The notes under the pieces were generated by a model that saw only the letters and a list, made by a program, of their open reading frames with translations, was not told where the DNA came from and searched no databases. Positions 34,921 to 43,584 of a stretch of 64,000 nt of DNA are shown one piece after another. The DNA comes from Burkholderia anthina (GTDB lineage Bacteria > Pseudomonadota > Gammaproteobacteria > Burkholderiales > Burkholderiaceae), in the NCBI RefSeq assembly GCF_902498995.1, contig NZ_CABVLY010000020.1, positions 1 through 64,000 of the forward strand, read 5' to 3'. Position 1 is the stretch's first letter. Every line of letters begins with the position of its first letter. The translations under genes were made by a program, and so were the position numbers.

Positions 34921-35937
34921 ATGTCTTTCCCGATCTCCACGTGGCCGGCCGCGCTCGCGCTGGCCCTGGCCGCGGCCGTCGCATCGACGGCCATCCTGCG
35001 CGTGCTGCTTGCGACCGGTCTCGCATGGCGGCTGGCCACCGACATTCCAAACGATCGTTCGCTCCATACGCTGCCGACGCCGCGCGTGGGCGGATGGGGC
35101 ATCGTGCCCGTATGCGTCGTCGCGCTGCTGGCGCTTGCGCCGCGGCTGGGACTGATCGCGGCCGCGGCAGCGGGGCTTGCCGCGCTGTCCCAGATCGACG
35201 ACCGGCGCGGGCTGCCGGCGCGCGTGCGGTTCTCCGCACACCTCGCCGCGGTCGTGGCGCTGGTCGCCGTCTATCCCGCCGCCGCGCCGTGGTGGCTGCT
35301 GGCCGGCGTGGGCTTCGTGATGGTCTGGCTGACGAACCTGTACAACTTCATGGACGGCGCGGACGGTCTCGCGGGCGGGATGGCGCTGTTCGGCTTCGGC
35401 GGCTATGCGGTCGCGGCGCTGGGCGGCGCGAATCCGTCGCCCGACCTCGTCGTGGCCGGCGCGGCTGCCGCCGGCGCGGCGCTCGGCTTTCTTCTGCTGA
35501 ATTTCCATCCGGCGCGGCTGTTTCTCGGCGACGCCGGTTCGATTCCGCTCGGCTTTCTCGCCGGTGCGCTCGGCTACTGGGGCTGGCGCACGGACGTGTG
35601 GCCCATCTGGTTTCCGGCGCTGGTGTTCTCGCCCTTTATCGCAGACGCATCTGTAACACTTTTGAGACGTCTGTTACGCGGAGAAAAGTTCTGGCAAGCG
35701 CACCGGGAGCATTATTATCAAAGGATGGTTCGATCGGGGGTTGGCCACCGTCGTACCGCTCTCTATTGGTACCTCATCATGCTCGCAGGCATAATCGTCG
35801 CCGTGTGGGCAAAGGGCCGCCCTGAACTGCAGCAGTGGCTGTCGTTCGTTGCTTGGTACGGCGTCCTGGCATGTGTCGGATTGGTGATCGACATGCGTTG
35901 GCGCCGGTTTCAGTCGGCCGCAAAAAACAACTCGTGA
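34921..35937 (+). CDS. wbiH: Undecaprenyl-phosphate sugar-1-phosphate transferase (WbiH/WbpL/WecA type)
   Basis: A 338-residue polytopic enzyme of the MraY/WecA family that loads the first amino sugar of a glycan on undecaprenyl phosphate. It shows IDDRRGLPARVRF, NLYNFMDGADGLAGG and FLGDAGS, plus the HREHYYQ loop typical of the WbpL branch. About ten membrane helices fill the chain. There is no clear ribosome binding site before the ATG, and coupling to wbiG is likely. The substrate is expected to be UDP-QuiNAc/FucNAc-like, made by WbiI and WbiG. Confidence 0.88.
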   Translation: MSFPISTWPAALALALAAAVASTAILRVLLATGLAWRLATDIPNDRSLHTLPTPRVGGWGIVPVCVVALLALAPRLGLIAAAAAGLAALSQIDDRRGLPARVRFSAHLAAVVALVAVYPAAAPWWLLAGVGFVMVWLTNLYNFMDGADGLAGGMALFGFGGYAVAALGGANPSPDLVVAGAAAAGAALGFLLLNFHPARLFLGDAGSIPLGFLAGALGYWGWRTDVWPIWFPALVFSPFIADASVTLLRRLLRGEKFWQAHREHYYQRMVRSGVGHRRTALYWYLIMLAGIIVAVWAKGRPELQQWLSFVAWYGVLACVGLVIDMRWRRFQSAAKNNS

Positions 35938-35949
35938 GGTTTCCCGCCG

Positions 35950-37833
35950 ATGTTGCGATCCAAAGCATCATGGCTGTCGCTGAGTGCTTTCCTGTTCGAC
36001 CTGATGGCGGTTGTGGCCGCCTGGTTGTTCGCTTATCTCGTCCGTTTCAACGGCAGTATTCCGCCTGACTTCCTGAGCGGCGGTTCGACCGCGCTCTTCT
36101 GGGTGCTGCCGGTCTACGCGCTGATGTTCCACGTGTTCGGCCTCTATCGCGGCCTGTGGGTGTTCGCGAGCCTGCCCGATCTGATGCGGATCTCGAAGGC
36201 TGTGATCGGCGGCGGCGTGATCGTGATGATCGGCGCCGTGATGTTCCAGCCGTCGCCGATCATTCCGCGCTCGGTGCTGCTCGTGTCGCCGCTGATGCTG
36301 TTTCTCGCGATGGGCGGCGCGCGTGCGCTGTATCGTGCGACCAAGGAGTTCTACCTGTACGGCGGACTCGTCGGGCAGGGCAAGCCGATACTGGTGCTCG
36401 GCGCGGGGACGGCCGGCGCGAGCCTCGCGCGCGAGCTGTCGCGTTCGGGCGAATGGCGGCTTGTGGGCCTGCTCGACGACGACGTCACCAAGCAGGGCCG
36501 CGAAATCTACGGCTACAAGGTGCTCGGCTCGTTCAACGACCTGCAGCACTGGACCGACGCGATGAAGGTCGAGTACGCGATCATCGCGATTCCGTCGGCG
36601 TCCGTCGAAACGCAGCGGCGCGTCGCGACGCTGTGCGTGCGCGCCGGCATCAAGGCGATGGTGCTGCCGTCGCTGACCGCGCTGATGCCGGGGCAGGGCT
36701 TCCTGTCGCAGGTGCGGAACATCGACCTCGAGGATTTGCTCGGCCGCGATGCGGTGACGATCGACACGCCGCACGTCGAGGCGCTGCTGCGCGGGCGCGT
36801 GGTGATGGTGACGGGGGCGGGCGGCTCGATCGGTTCCGAGCTGTGCCGGCAGATCCTCCGCTTCAAGCCGGCGCAACTGGTGGCGTTCGATCTCTCCGAA
36901 TACGCGATGTACCGGCTCACGGAGGAACTGCGCGAGCGCTTCCCCGACCAGCCGGTGCTGCCGATCATCGGCGATGCGAAGGATTCGCTGCTGCTCGACC
37001 AGGTGATGTCGCGCTATGCGCCGCACATCGTGTTCCATGCGGCCGCCTACAAGCACGTGCCGCTGATGGAAGAGCACAACGCGTGGCAGGCGCTGCGCAA
37101 CAACGTGCTCGGCACGTACCGCGTCGCGCGCGCGGCGATCCGCCACGACGTGCGCCATTTCGTGTTGATCTCGACCGACAAGGCCGTCAATCCGACCAAC
37201 GTGATGGGCGCGAGCAAGCGGCTGGCCGAAATGGCCTGTCAGGCATTGCAGCAGACGAGCGGGCACACCCAGTTCGAGACGGTGCGTTTCGGCAACGTGC
37301 TCGGCAGCGCGGGCAGCGTGATTCCGAAGTTCCAGCAGCAGATCGCGAAGGGCGGCCCGGTGACGGTCACGCACCCCGAGATCACGCGCTTCTTCATGAC
37401 GATTCCGGAGGCATCGCAGCTCGTGCTGCAGGCCTCGAGCATGGGCCGCGGCGGCGAGATCTTCATCCTCGACATGGGCGAACCGGTCAAGATCGTCGAT
37501 CTCGCGCGCGACCTGATCCGCCTGTACGGTTTTTCGGAAGGGCAGATCCGCATCGAGTTCACGGGGCTGCGTCCCGGCGAAAAACTCTACGAGGAACTGC
37601 TCGCGGACGACGAGGCGACGACGCGCACGCCGCATCCGAAGCTGCGCATCGCCCGCGCGCGCGAAGTGCCGGGCGGCCTGCTCGACGAACTGCTGCCGTG
37701 GCTGATGCAGAACCGCGTGCTGAGCGACGACGAGGTGCGGCGCGATCTGCGGCGCTGGGTGCCGGAATACCAGACGACGGTTGCGCCGGTGCTGCAAAGC
37801 GTGCCGGCGGTGCGCGCGGTATCGAACGAGTAA
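35950..37833 (+). CDS. wbiI: UDP-HexNAc 4,6-dehydratase, membrane-bound long type (WbiI/WbpM)
   Basis: A 627-residue protein: four N-terminal membrane helices (to about residue 130), a first nucleotide-binding domain (VLGAGTAGASLARE), then the catalytic SDR domain (VTGAGGSIGSELCRQI). The active-site segment reads STDKAVNPTNVMGASK, so Met takes the place of the usual Tyr, as in WbpM-type enzymes with an S-M-K triad. It should convert UDP-GlcNAc to the 4-keto-6-deoxy sugar. A GAGG ribosome binding site precedes the ATG. A strong terminator follows, ending the plus-strand unit. Confidence 0.92.
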   Translation: MLRSKASWLSLSAFLFDLMAVVAAWLFAYLVRFNGSIPPDFLSGGSTALFWVLPVYALMFHVFGLYRGLWVFASLPDLMRISKAVIGGGVIVMIGAVMFQPSPIIPRSVLLVSPLMLFLAMGGARALYRATKEFYLYGGLVGQGKPILVLGAGTAGASLARELSRSGEWRLVGLLDDDVTKQGREIYGYKVLGSFNDLQHWTDAMKVEYAIIAIPSASVETQRRVATLCVRAGIKAMVLPSLTALMPGQGFLSQVRNIDLEDLLGRDAVTIDTPHVEALLRGRVVMVTGAGGSIGSELCRQILRFKPAQLVAFDLSEYAMYRLTEELRERFPDQPVLPIIGDAKDSLLLDQVMSRYAPHIVFHAAAYKHVPLMEEHNAWQALRNNVLGTYRVARAAIRHDVRHFVLISTDKAVNPTNVMGASKRLAEMACQALQQTSGHTQFETVRFGNVLGSAGSVIPKFQQQIAKGGPVTVTHPEITRFFMTIPEASQLVLQASSMGRGGEIFILDMGEPVKIVDLARDLIRLYGFSEGQIRIEFTGLRPGEKLYEELLADDEATTRTPHPKLRIARAREVPGGLLDELLPWLMQNRVLSDDEVRRDLRRWVPEYQTTVAPVLQSVPAVRAVSNE

Positions 37834-37851
37834 GTCACCGTCGTGCGAAAC

Positions 37852-37880
37852 AAAAAAACGCCCCGCGGGGCGTTTTTTTT
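37852..37880. terminator. Bidirectional intrinsic terminator
   Basis: Seven A, a CGCCCC-GC-GGGGCG stem, then eight T. It serves wbiI on the plus strand and the convergent sugar-phosphate transferase gene on the minus strand, since both strands show a stem followed by a T run. Confidence 0.92.
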
Positions 37881-37909
37881 GTCTGGCGAGAACCGCCGGC
37901 CGGCATCGC

Positions 37910-39016
37910 TCAGTGGCTGCGCTTTTCCTTCCTCACGACCATCCAGCGCGGCACCCGGAACCGCACGATGCTGATGTACAGCCATACGTAGGTGAGCGCG
38001 AACAGCACGACGAACACGAACAGGTGCACCGTGTGCCGCCAGAACAGCGTCGCGGGAATCACCGCGATCAGGCACAGCAGCCACAGGTACGGCGACGTCA
38101 GCGAGTTGCGGCGCGTGAGATCGTGCGCGTGCTTCGTGCCGACGGCCCAGCGCATCAGCCGCTTGTACACCAGCATGTGCAGATGCACGCCGTCCGGAAT
38201 GCCGGGCGACATTCCGCGAATGAATTTCTTCCGGTAGATCGAGAAGCAGGTCTCGAAGATCGGGTACATGAACAGCAGCACCGGGTACCACGCGGATACT
38301 TCGCGGTTGCGCATCACGAGCATGATCGCGAGCTCGGCAAGCATGAAGCCGATGAAATACGCGCCGCCGTCGCCGAGAAAGATCAAGCCGGCCGGGAAAT
38401 TCCACAGGAAGAACCCGAGCACCGCGCCCATCATGATGATCGACGCGGACATCACGACCGGGTCGCCGACCTCGAACGCGACGTACGCGAGCGACGCGAA
38501 CATCATGAAACTGACCATCGACGCGAGCCCGTTGAAGCCGTCGATGATGTTGATCGCGTTCGCCAGCGCCGCGACCGCGAGCACGGTGACGAACGCCGAA
38601 ATGGCCACGTAGCGGAGCAGGAAGTCGAGCGGCGGCACGCTGATGCGCGTGACCGCGATGTTCAGCAGCCAGAACGCGAGCGCGGCCGCGGCCATCGTGC
38701 AGAGCAGCCGCGCGCGCGGCGACACCTTCTTGGTGAGGTCCTCGACGAGCCCCGACAGGAACGCGGGCATCCCGCACGCGACGATGCCGAGGATGCTGCC
38801 GGCGATCGTCGGGTAGCGCTGCGTCAGCAGCAGCGCCGACGCGACGACCCCGGTGAGGATCCCGATGCCGCCGACGCGCGGCACCGGCCGCACATGGAAT
38901 TTCTGCACGCCGGCCAGGTCGCTGTCGATCGAGAATTTCTCGTGCAGATGCGCATAACGCACGATGAACAACGTGACGAGCAGGGAGACGATAAAGCCGG
39001 ACGCGAAGCTGAGCAT
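37910..39016 (-). CDS. Second undecaprenyl-phosphate sugar-1-phosphate transferase (WecA-like)
   Basis: A 368-residue polytopic member of the MraY/WecA family, distinct from wbiH. It has a KFHVRPVPRVGGIGI start, NAINIIDGFNGLAS and FLGDGGAYFIGF, and a loop GVHLHMLVYKR in place of HREHYYQ. It may start a separate glycan, such as outer-core or exopolysaccharide repeat units exported by the Wzx-type flippase upstream in the same operon. It is the last gene of the minus-strand group and lies 27 bases after galE. Confidence 0.87.
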   Translation of the reverse strand: MLSFASGFIVSLLVTLFIVRYAHLHEKFSIDSDLAGVQKFHVRPVPRVGGIGILTGVVASALLLTQRYPTIAGSILGIVACGMPAFLSGLVEDLTKKVSPRARLLCTMAAAALAFWLLNIAVTRISVPPLDFLLRYVAISAFVTVLAVAALANAINIIDGFNGLASMVSFMMFASLAYVAFEVGDPVVMSASIIMMGAVLGFFLWNFPAGLIFLGDGGAYFIGFMLAELAIMLVMRNREVSAWYPVLLFMYPIFETCFSIYRKKFIRGMSPGIPDGVHLHMLVYKRLMRWAVGTKHAHDLTRRNSLTSPYLWLLCLIAVIPATLFWRHTVHLFVFVVLFALTYVWLYISIVRFRVPRWMVVRKEKRSH

Positions 39017-39043
39017 GGGATCGCTCGAAAAATGGACAGCGGA

Positions 39044-40066
39044 TTATACAAAACCGCGGGGGTTCCCCTCCTGCCATTTCCAGTGGTCGGCGCACATCTC
39101 GTCGATTCCGAGCGTCGCACGCCAGCCGATCAGGTCGGCCGCGGCCTGCGGATTCGCGTAGCACTCGGCGATGTCGCCCGGGCGGCGCGCGACGAGTTCG
39201 TACGGCACCGCGCGGCCCGACGCCTTTTCGAACGCGCGCACGACTTCCAGCACGCTGTAGCCCTGGCCCGTGCCGAGGTTCACGACGAAGCTCGCATCGC
39301 GCGTCGCGAGCGCGTCGAGCGCGGCGATGTGCCCCTTCGCGAGATCGACGACGTGAATGTAGTCGCGCACGCCGGTGCCGTCCGGCGTCGGATAGTCGGA
39401 GCCGAACACGCGCAGCTTCTCGAGCTTGCCGACGGCGACCTGCGCGACGTACGGCATCAGATTGTTCGGGATGCCGGCCGGATCCTCGCCGATCAGCCCG
39501 CTCGCATGCGCGCCGACCGGGTTGAAGTAGCGCAGCGTCGCGATCCGCCACGACGGGTCGGACACCTCGAGATCGCGCAGGATCTGCTCGGCGATCAGCT
39601 TCGACTGGCCGTACGGGTTGGTCGCGGAGAGCGGGAACGATTCGTCGATCGGCGAGCGCTCCGGCACGCCGTACACGGTCGCCGACGAGCTGAACACGAA
39701 CTGCCTGACGTTGCGCTCGCGCATGACCTTGAGCACGGCGAGCAGGCCGCCGAGGTTGTTCTGGTAGTACTCGATCGGCTTCGCGACCGATTCGCCGACC
39801 GCCTTGAGCGCCGCGAAATGGATCGTGCCGGTGATCGGGTGCGCGTCGAACACCTTCGCGAGCGCGGCTTCGTCGCACACGTCGATCGGGTGGAACGCGG
39901 GCGTCCTGCCCGTGATCCGCTCGATGCGCCGCACGGACTCGGCCTTGCTGTTGACGAGGTTGTCGACGATCACGACGTCGTAGCCGTTGTCGAGCAGCTC
40001 GACGGCCGTGTGCGAGCCGATGTAGCCCGCACCGCCGGTGACGAGGATGGTGCCTTTAGCGGTCAT
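39044..40066 (-). CDS. galE: UDP-glucose 4-epimerase
   Basis: A 340-residue extended SDR that interconverts UDP-glucose and UDP-galactose (and possibly the N-acetyl forms). VTGGAGYIGSHTAVEL, SSSATVYG and Y-G-Q-S-K are the classic GalE motifs, with LRYFNPVGAH following. It supplies galactose-type sugars to the LPS. It sits 15 bases downstream of a glycosyltransferase gene in the same orientation. Confidence 0.95.
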   Translation of the reverse strand: MTAKGTILVTGGAGYIGSHTAVELLDNGYDVVIVDNLVNSKAESVRRIERITGRTPAFHPIDVCDEAALAKVFDAHPITGTIHFAALKAVGESVAKPIEYYQNNLGGLLAVLKVMRERNVRQFVFSSSATVYGVPERSPIDESFPLSATNPYGQSKLIAEQILRDLEVSDPSWRIATLRYFNPVGAHASGLIGEDPAGIPNNLMPYVAQVAVGKLEKLRVFGSDYPTPDGTGVRDYIHVVDLAKGHIAALDALATRDASFVVNLGTGQGYSVLEVVRAFEKASGRAVPYELVARRPGDIAECYANPQAAADLIGWRATLGIDEMCADHWKWQEGNPRGFV

Positions 40067-40081
40067 TGCTGATGCGCTCCT

Positions 40082-41218
40082 TCAAAGTGTGATGCCCGTC
40101 AACGAATGGATGGTCTGTCGGTAACGTTCGACGACATGCTGCTCGTCGAATTCTGCCGCGACTTTTTGTCGGCCGCGTGCACCCATGGCTTCGCGCCCGG
40201 CCGTGCCGAGCTCGACCATGCGAATCAATTGTTCCGCGAGGCTCGCGCTGTCGCGCGCGCGGCACAGGAAGCCCGTTTCGCCGTCGGCGACGACGTCGCG
40301 GCAGCCCGGCACGTCGGTCGCGACGATCGGGCGGCCCATCGCGGACGCCTCCATCAGCGTGCGCGGCACGCCCTCGCGGTACGACGGCAGCACGACGCAG
40401 TCGGCCGCCGCGATATGCGGGCGCACGTCGTGCGCCTCGCCGAGATAGTCGACGACGCCTTCGCCGACCCATGCGTCGACATCCGCGCGGCCGATCGCGC
40501 TCGGGTTGTCGACACCGAGCGGCCCGAGCAGCTGGAAGCGCGCGTTCGGGTAGCGCCGGCGCACGACGCGCGCGGCTTCGACGTATTCGCGCACGCCCTT
40601 GTCCCACAGCAGCCGGCCGATCAGCACGAATACCGGCGCGTCGCCGGCCGGCAGCGGCACCGGCGCGAACTGTTCGAGATCGACGCCTTCGCCGTGCAGG
40701 AGCCGCGCGCGTTCGGGGTGGGCGAGCAGCTTCTCGTCGGTGAAGGTGGCGAGATCGTCGCGGTTCAGGAACCAGACTTCACGCGGGAAGCGGAACGCGA
40801 ACCGGTACAGGCGCTTCGCGACGCTCGCCGCGCGGCTTTTCTGGATGAAGACATAGCCGAGCCCCGTCGTGACCGCGATCGACGGCACGCGCGCGAGCCA
40901 CGCCGCGACCGACCCGTAGATGTTCGGCTTGATCGTGTAATGGAACACGAGATCGGGCGCGAGCGCGCGGTAATGGCGCACCAGCGCGGCCAGCGTGCCG
41001 AGGTCCTCGCGCGGGCTCGTGCCTTTCGATGCGACCGCGAGCGCGACGTAGCGGCAGCCCATCTGCTCGAGCAGCGGCACGGTGCGGTCGTGCGGTGCGA
41101 TCACGATGACCTCGGCGCCGCGCGCGACGAGCGCCCGGATCAGCCCTTGGCGGTAGGTGTAGATCGCCCAGGCCGTGTTGCACACGAGCGCGATGCGCAG
41201 CGGGGAGGTAGCGGACAT
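40082..41218 (-). CDS. Glycosyltransferase family 4 (PglA/CapM-like)
   Basis: A 378-residue GT-B enzyme. Its N-terminal ALVCNTAWAIYTYRQGLIRAL and central TIKPNIYGSVAA, TTGLGYVF are typical of enzymes that add the second sugar to an undecaprenyl-linked HexNAc, as in PglA-like proteins. The donor-site region reads IGRLLWDKGVREYV and SYREGVPRTLMEASAMGRP. Its position next to galE and a WecA-like gene fits early assembly of a flippase-exported glycan. Confidence 0.88.
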   Translation of the reverse strand: MSATSPLRIALVCNTAWAIYTYRQGLIRALVARGAEVIVIAPHDRTVPLLEQMGCRYVALAVASKGTSPREDLGTLAALVRHYRALAPDLVFHYTIKPNIYGSVAAWLARVPSIAVTTGLGYVFIQKSRAASVAKRLYRFAFRFPREVWFLNRDDLATFTDEKLLAHPERARLLHGEGVDLEQFAPVPLPAGDAPVFVLIGRLLWDKGVREYVEAARVVRRRYPNARFQLLGPLGVDNPSAIGRADVDAWVGEGVVDYLGEAHDVRPHIAAADCVVLPSYREGVPRTLMEASAMGRPIVATDVPGCRDVVADGETGFLCRARDSASLAEQLIRMVELGTAGREAMGARGRQKVAAEFDEQHVVERYRQTIHSLTGITL

Positions 41219-41261
41219 GAAAAAAAGGAAAAATAAAGCGTCGAAAATGCCGGCTTGTCGG

Positions 41262-42086
41262 CTAGGCGGACGGCCGCGCGGCGAACAGCGCCTGCTTGAT
41301 CCGCTGCAGCGTCCGGTACGGCGTCACGAAATGCAGCAGGTTCTTGGCGAGGCCGGCCCAGTCGTACGGGTTCAGCGCGTTGAAGTGGCGCAGCAGCAGC
41401 GACAGGGTCGACATCAGCTGGCGGCGGCGCTTGGTCGCGCTGATCCCGCCCTCGTTGAGCTCGTAGTAAAGGCCGAGCTCCGGCAGGTTCGCGCAATCGT
41501 AGCGTTGCATTAACCGTAAAAAAAGATCGAGATCCTCGGCCGCGCGGTACTTCGCGCGATAGTTGCCGACTTCGCGCACGGCATCGATGCGCAGCATGAC
41601 CGACGGATGGACGAGCGGCGAGCGCAGGAAGCGCGTGCGGCGCAGCGCGCGCGGATCGGCGGGCGGCGTCAGCATGAAGCGCGGCTCGCCGGCGCGCGAC
41701 ACGACCTGGGTCCACATGCCGACGCAGGCCACGCGCGGGTGGGCGTCGAGATACGCACGCTGCTTCGCGAGGCGCTGCGGCGCGGCGAGATCGCCCGCGT
41801 CGATCCGGGCCGCATAGCGGAAACCGCGCGCGGCGAGCGCGTCGATGCCGGCCTGGAGCGCGCGCTCGATGCCGCCGTTGCGCGGCATGCGCAGCACCTC
41901 GATCTCGAGGCCGGGCAGCGCCGGCGCGACGATCGGCGGCGTGCTGCCGTCGTCGACGATCAGCACGTGAACCGGCGCGTCCTCGCGAAACGACGCGAGG
42001 GTCCGGGCGACGTCGTCGTGCCCGTTGTAGGCCGGCATCAGCACGGCCACGTCGTCGAGCGGGAGCGGGCAATCGGGAGACGTCAT
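41262..42086 (-). CDS. Glycosyltransferase family 2
   Basis: A 274-residue GT-A enzyme. It has VLMPAYNGHDDVARTL at the N-terminus, VDDGS, and a later A-R-I-D-A-G-D in the DXD position, followed by HPSVMLR. The C-terminal 60 residues have no membrane helix, so it is a soluble or peripheral cytoplasmic enzyme. It overlaps the wzx-like stop by 4 bases and should act on the same glycan. Confidence 0.87.
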   Translation of the reverse strand: MTSPDCPLPLDDVAVLMPAYNGHDDVARTLASFREDAPVHVLIVDDGSTPPIVAPALPGLEIEVLRMPRNGGIERALQAGIDALAARGFRYAARIDAGDLAAPQRLAKQRAYLDAHPRVACVGMWTQVVSRAGEPRFMLTPPADPRALRRTRFLRSPLVHPSVMLRIDAVREVGNYRAKYRAAEDLDLFLRLMQRYDCANLPELGLYYELNEGGISATKRRRQLMSTLSLLLRHFNALNPYDWAGLAKNLLHFVTPYRTLQRIKQALFAARPSA

Positions 42087-43354
42087 GGGCGCAGCTTGAA
42101 ACGAATGTAATAAAAATTAACGGTGGCGGCCGCGACATAGCCGGCCGCGAGCCCGACGAGCGCGCCGTACAGGCCGAGCCGGGGGATGGCGAACACGTTG
42201 ACGAGCGCGGCGATCGCGAGCGCGAGCACCCATTTCGCCAGCAACACGAATTTTGCTTGATATTTGAGAACGATAAGATTGCCTATCGCCTCGATGCCGG
42301 CCGGCACGGACAGCCAGACGGCCCAGCGGAAGATGTCGACCGACGCCTCGTAGCCGTGGCCGAACACCTTGCCGACGATGAGCGGGGCGGCCGCGTCCAG
42401 CACCAGTGCGCCGGCCGTCATCAGCGCGGCGGTCATCGCGATCAGCCGGACGATGTTGCGGCGCAGCCGCGCGACGTCCTGCACGCGGTACACGAACGCC
42501 GGTGCGATGGTCTGCGCGAGCATCAGCGCGAGCGTGATCCAGTTCTCGTTGAGCTGCTGGGCCGCCGCGTAGCGGCCGAGGTCGGCGAACGACACGTGGC
42601 GCTCGAGCATCAGGCGGTCGAGCTTCAGGAACAGGTACATGCAGATCAGGCCGAGCCAGAACACGGTGCCGGCGGTCGCAAAGTGCCTGAACAGCGGTTT
42701 GTCGAACGTCCAGCCGAGCGTGCCGCCGTTACGATGGCGGTAGTAGAGCAGCAGCGCGAAGCCGATCGCGGCGGCCTCCAGCGCCCACAGCCACGCGAAG
42801 CGGGCCGGGCCGGCGGCCGCGCGCACCAGCAGCCACACGAGCAGCGCCTTCGCCAGCGCCGTGACCATGCTGGTCACGAGCTGCGGCTTGCTGTAGGTCA
42901 TGCTCTGCAGCCACGCGTTGATCACGCCGACGAACGGCTCGCGAAACACCATCGTGACCGCGAGGCCGGCGAGCATCGCGCCGACGAGCGGATCGAACGC
43001 GCCCGCGCCGATCGCGATCCAGGTCGCGACCAGCGCGACGGCGGACACGCCGATCCGCAGCGCGAACGCGCTGCCGAGCACCGCGCCGAGCTGGGCCGGC
43101 GGACGCTGGACGATGGTCGGAACCAGGATTTCGGCGCCGCACACCCAGGTGAGCGGCGCCAGTACGAGGAGAAGCGTATTCGCATACTGCCATTTGCCGA
43201 ACACGTCCGGCCCGAAATAACGGGCCAGAAGGCCGCTGATCGCGATCGCGACGCCGATCTGCGTCAGCCGTTCGAGCCCCAGCCAGACGAGGTTCGCGAC
43301 GGCCTTCGCGACGTCCGGGTTGCCGAATCGTTTCAGCATGCGGGACAGCCGCAC
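42083..43354 (-). CDS. wzx: Wzx-type O-unit flippase / polysaccharide exporter
   Basis: A 423-residue integral membrane protein with about 12 hydrophobic segments and the N-terminal LVWLGLERLTQIGVAIAISGLLARYFGPDVFG that is typical of the MOP/PST flippase family. It would move an undecaprenyl-linked oligosaccharide across the inner membrane. No wzy polymerase or wzz gene is present in the window, so it may export a single unit, such as an outer-core or surface oligosaccharide. The gap to the divergent manB gene is 230 bases. Confidence 0.88.
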   Translation of the reverse strand: MRLSRMLKRFGNPDVAKAVANLVWLGLERLTQIGVAIAISGLLARYFGPDVFGKWQYANTLLLVLAPLTWVCGAEILVPTIVQRPPAQLGAVLGSAFALRIGVSAVALVATWIAIGAGAFDPLVGAMLAGLAVTMVFREPFVGVINAWLQSMTYSKPQLVTSMVTALAKALLVWLLVRAAAGPARFAWLWALEAAAIGFALLLYYRHRNGGTLGWTFDKPLFRHFATAGTVFWLGLICMYLFLKLDRLMLERHVSFADLGRYAAAQQLNENWITLALMLAQTIAPAFVYRVQDVARLRRNIVRLIAMTAALMTAGALVLDAAAPLIVGKVFGHGYEASVDIFRWAVWLSVPAGIEAIGNLIVLKYQAKFVLLAKWVLALAIAALVNVFAIPRLGLYGALVGLAAGYVAAATVNFYYIRFKLRP

Positions 43355-43584
43355 GCGTGCGAAGCAGCCGGGAAGGCGCCCGGGGACGGCAGATTGGCGG
43401 CAGCGGCGGAACGGCTAGGCATTAAAATGGGCGCAATGCGCGTCATCAAAACCCGCAATTATAAGTTGGAACGGGGCCGCTCCCGCCGTCCCGTTCCTCG
43501 TTGCGCGGAGCCCGCATGTATCATGCCGGGCACACGCACGAGGCGGCCAGATTACTTTTCATGCACGCAACCGAGAGAGAATCG

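Noticed and set aside
37587..39878. Long open frames on both strands over the WecA-like and galE genes
   Set aside because: They cover recognised genes in other frames and read through the terminator at 37852-37880.
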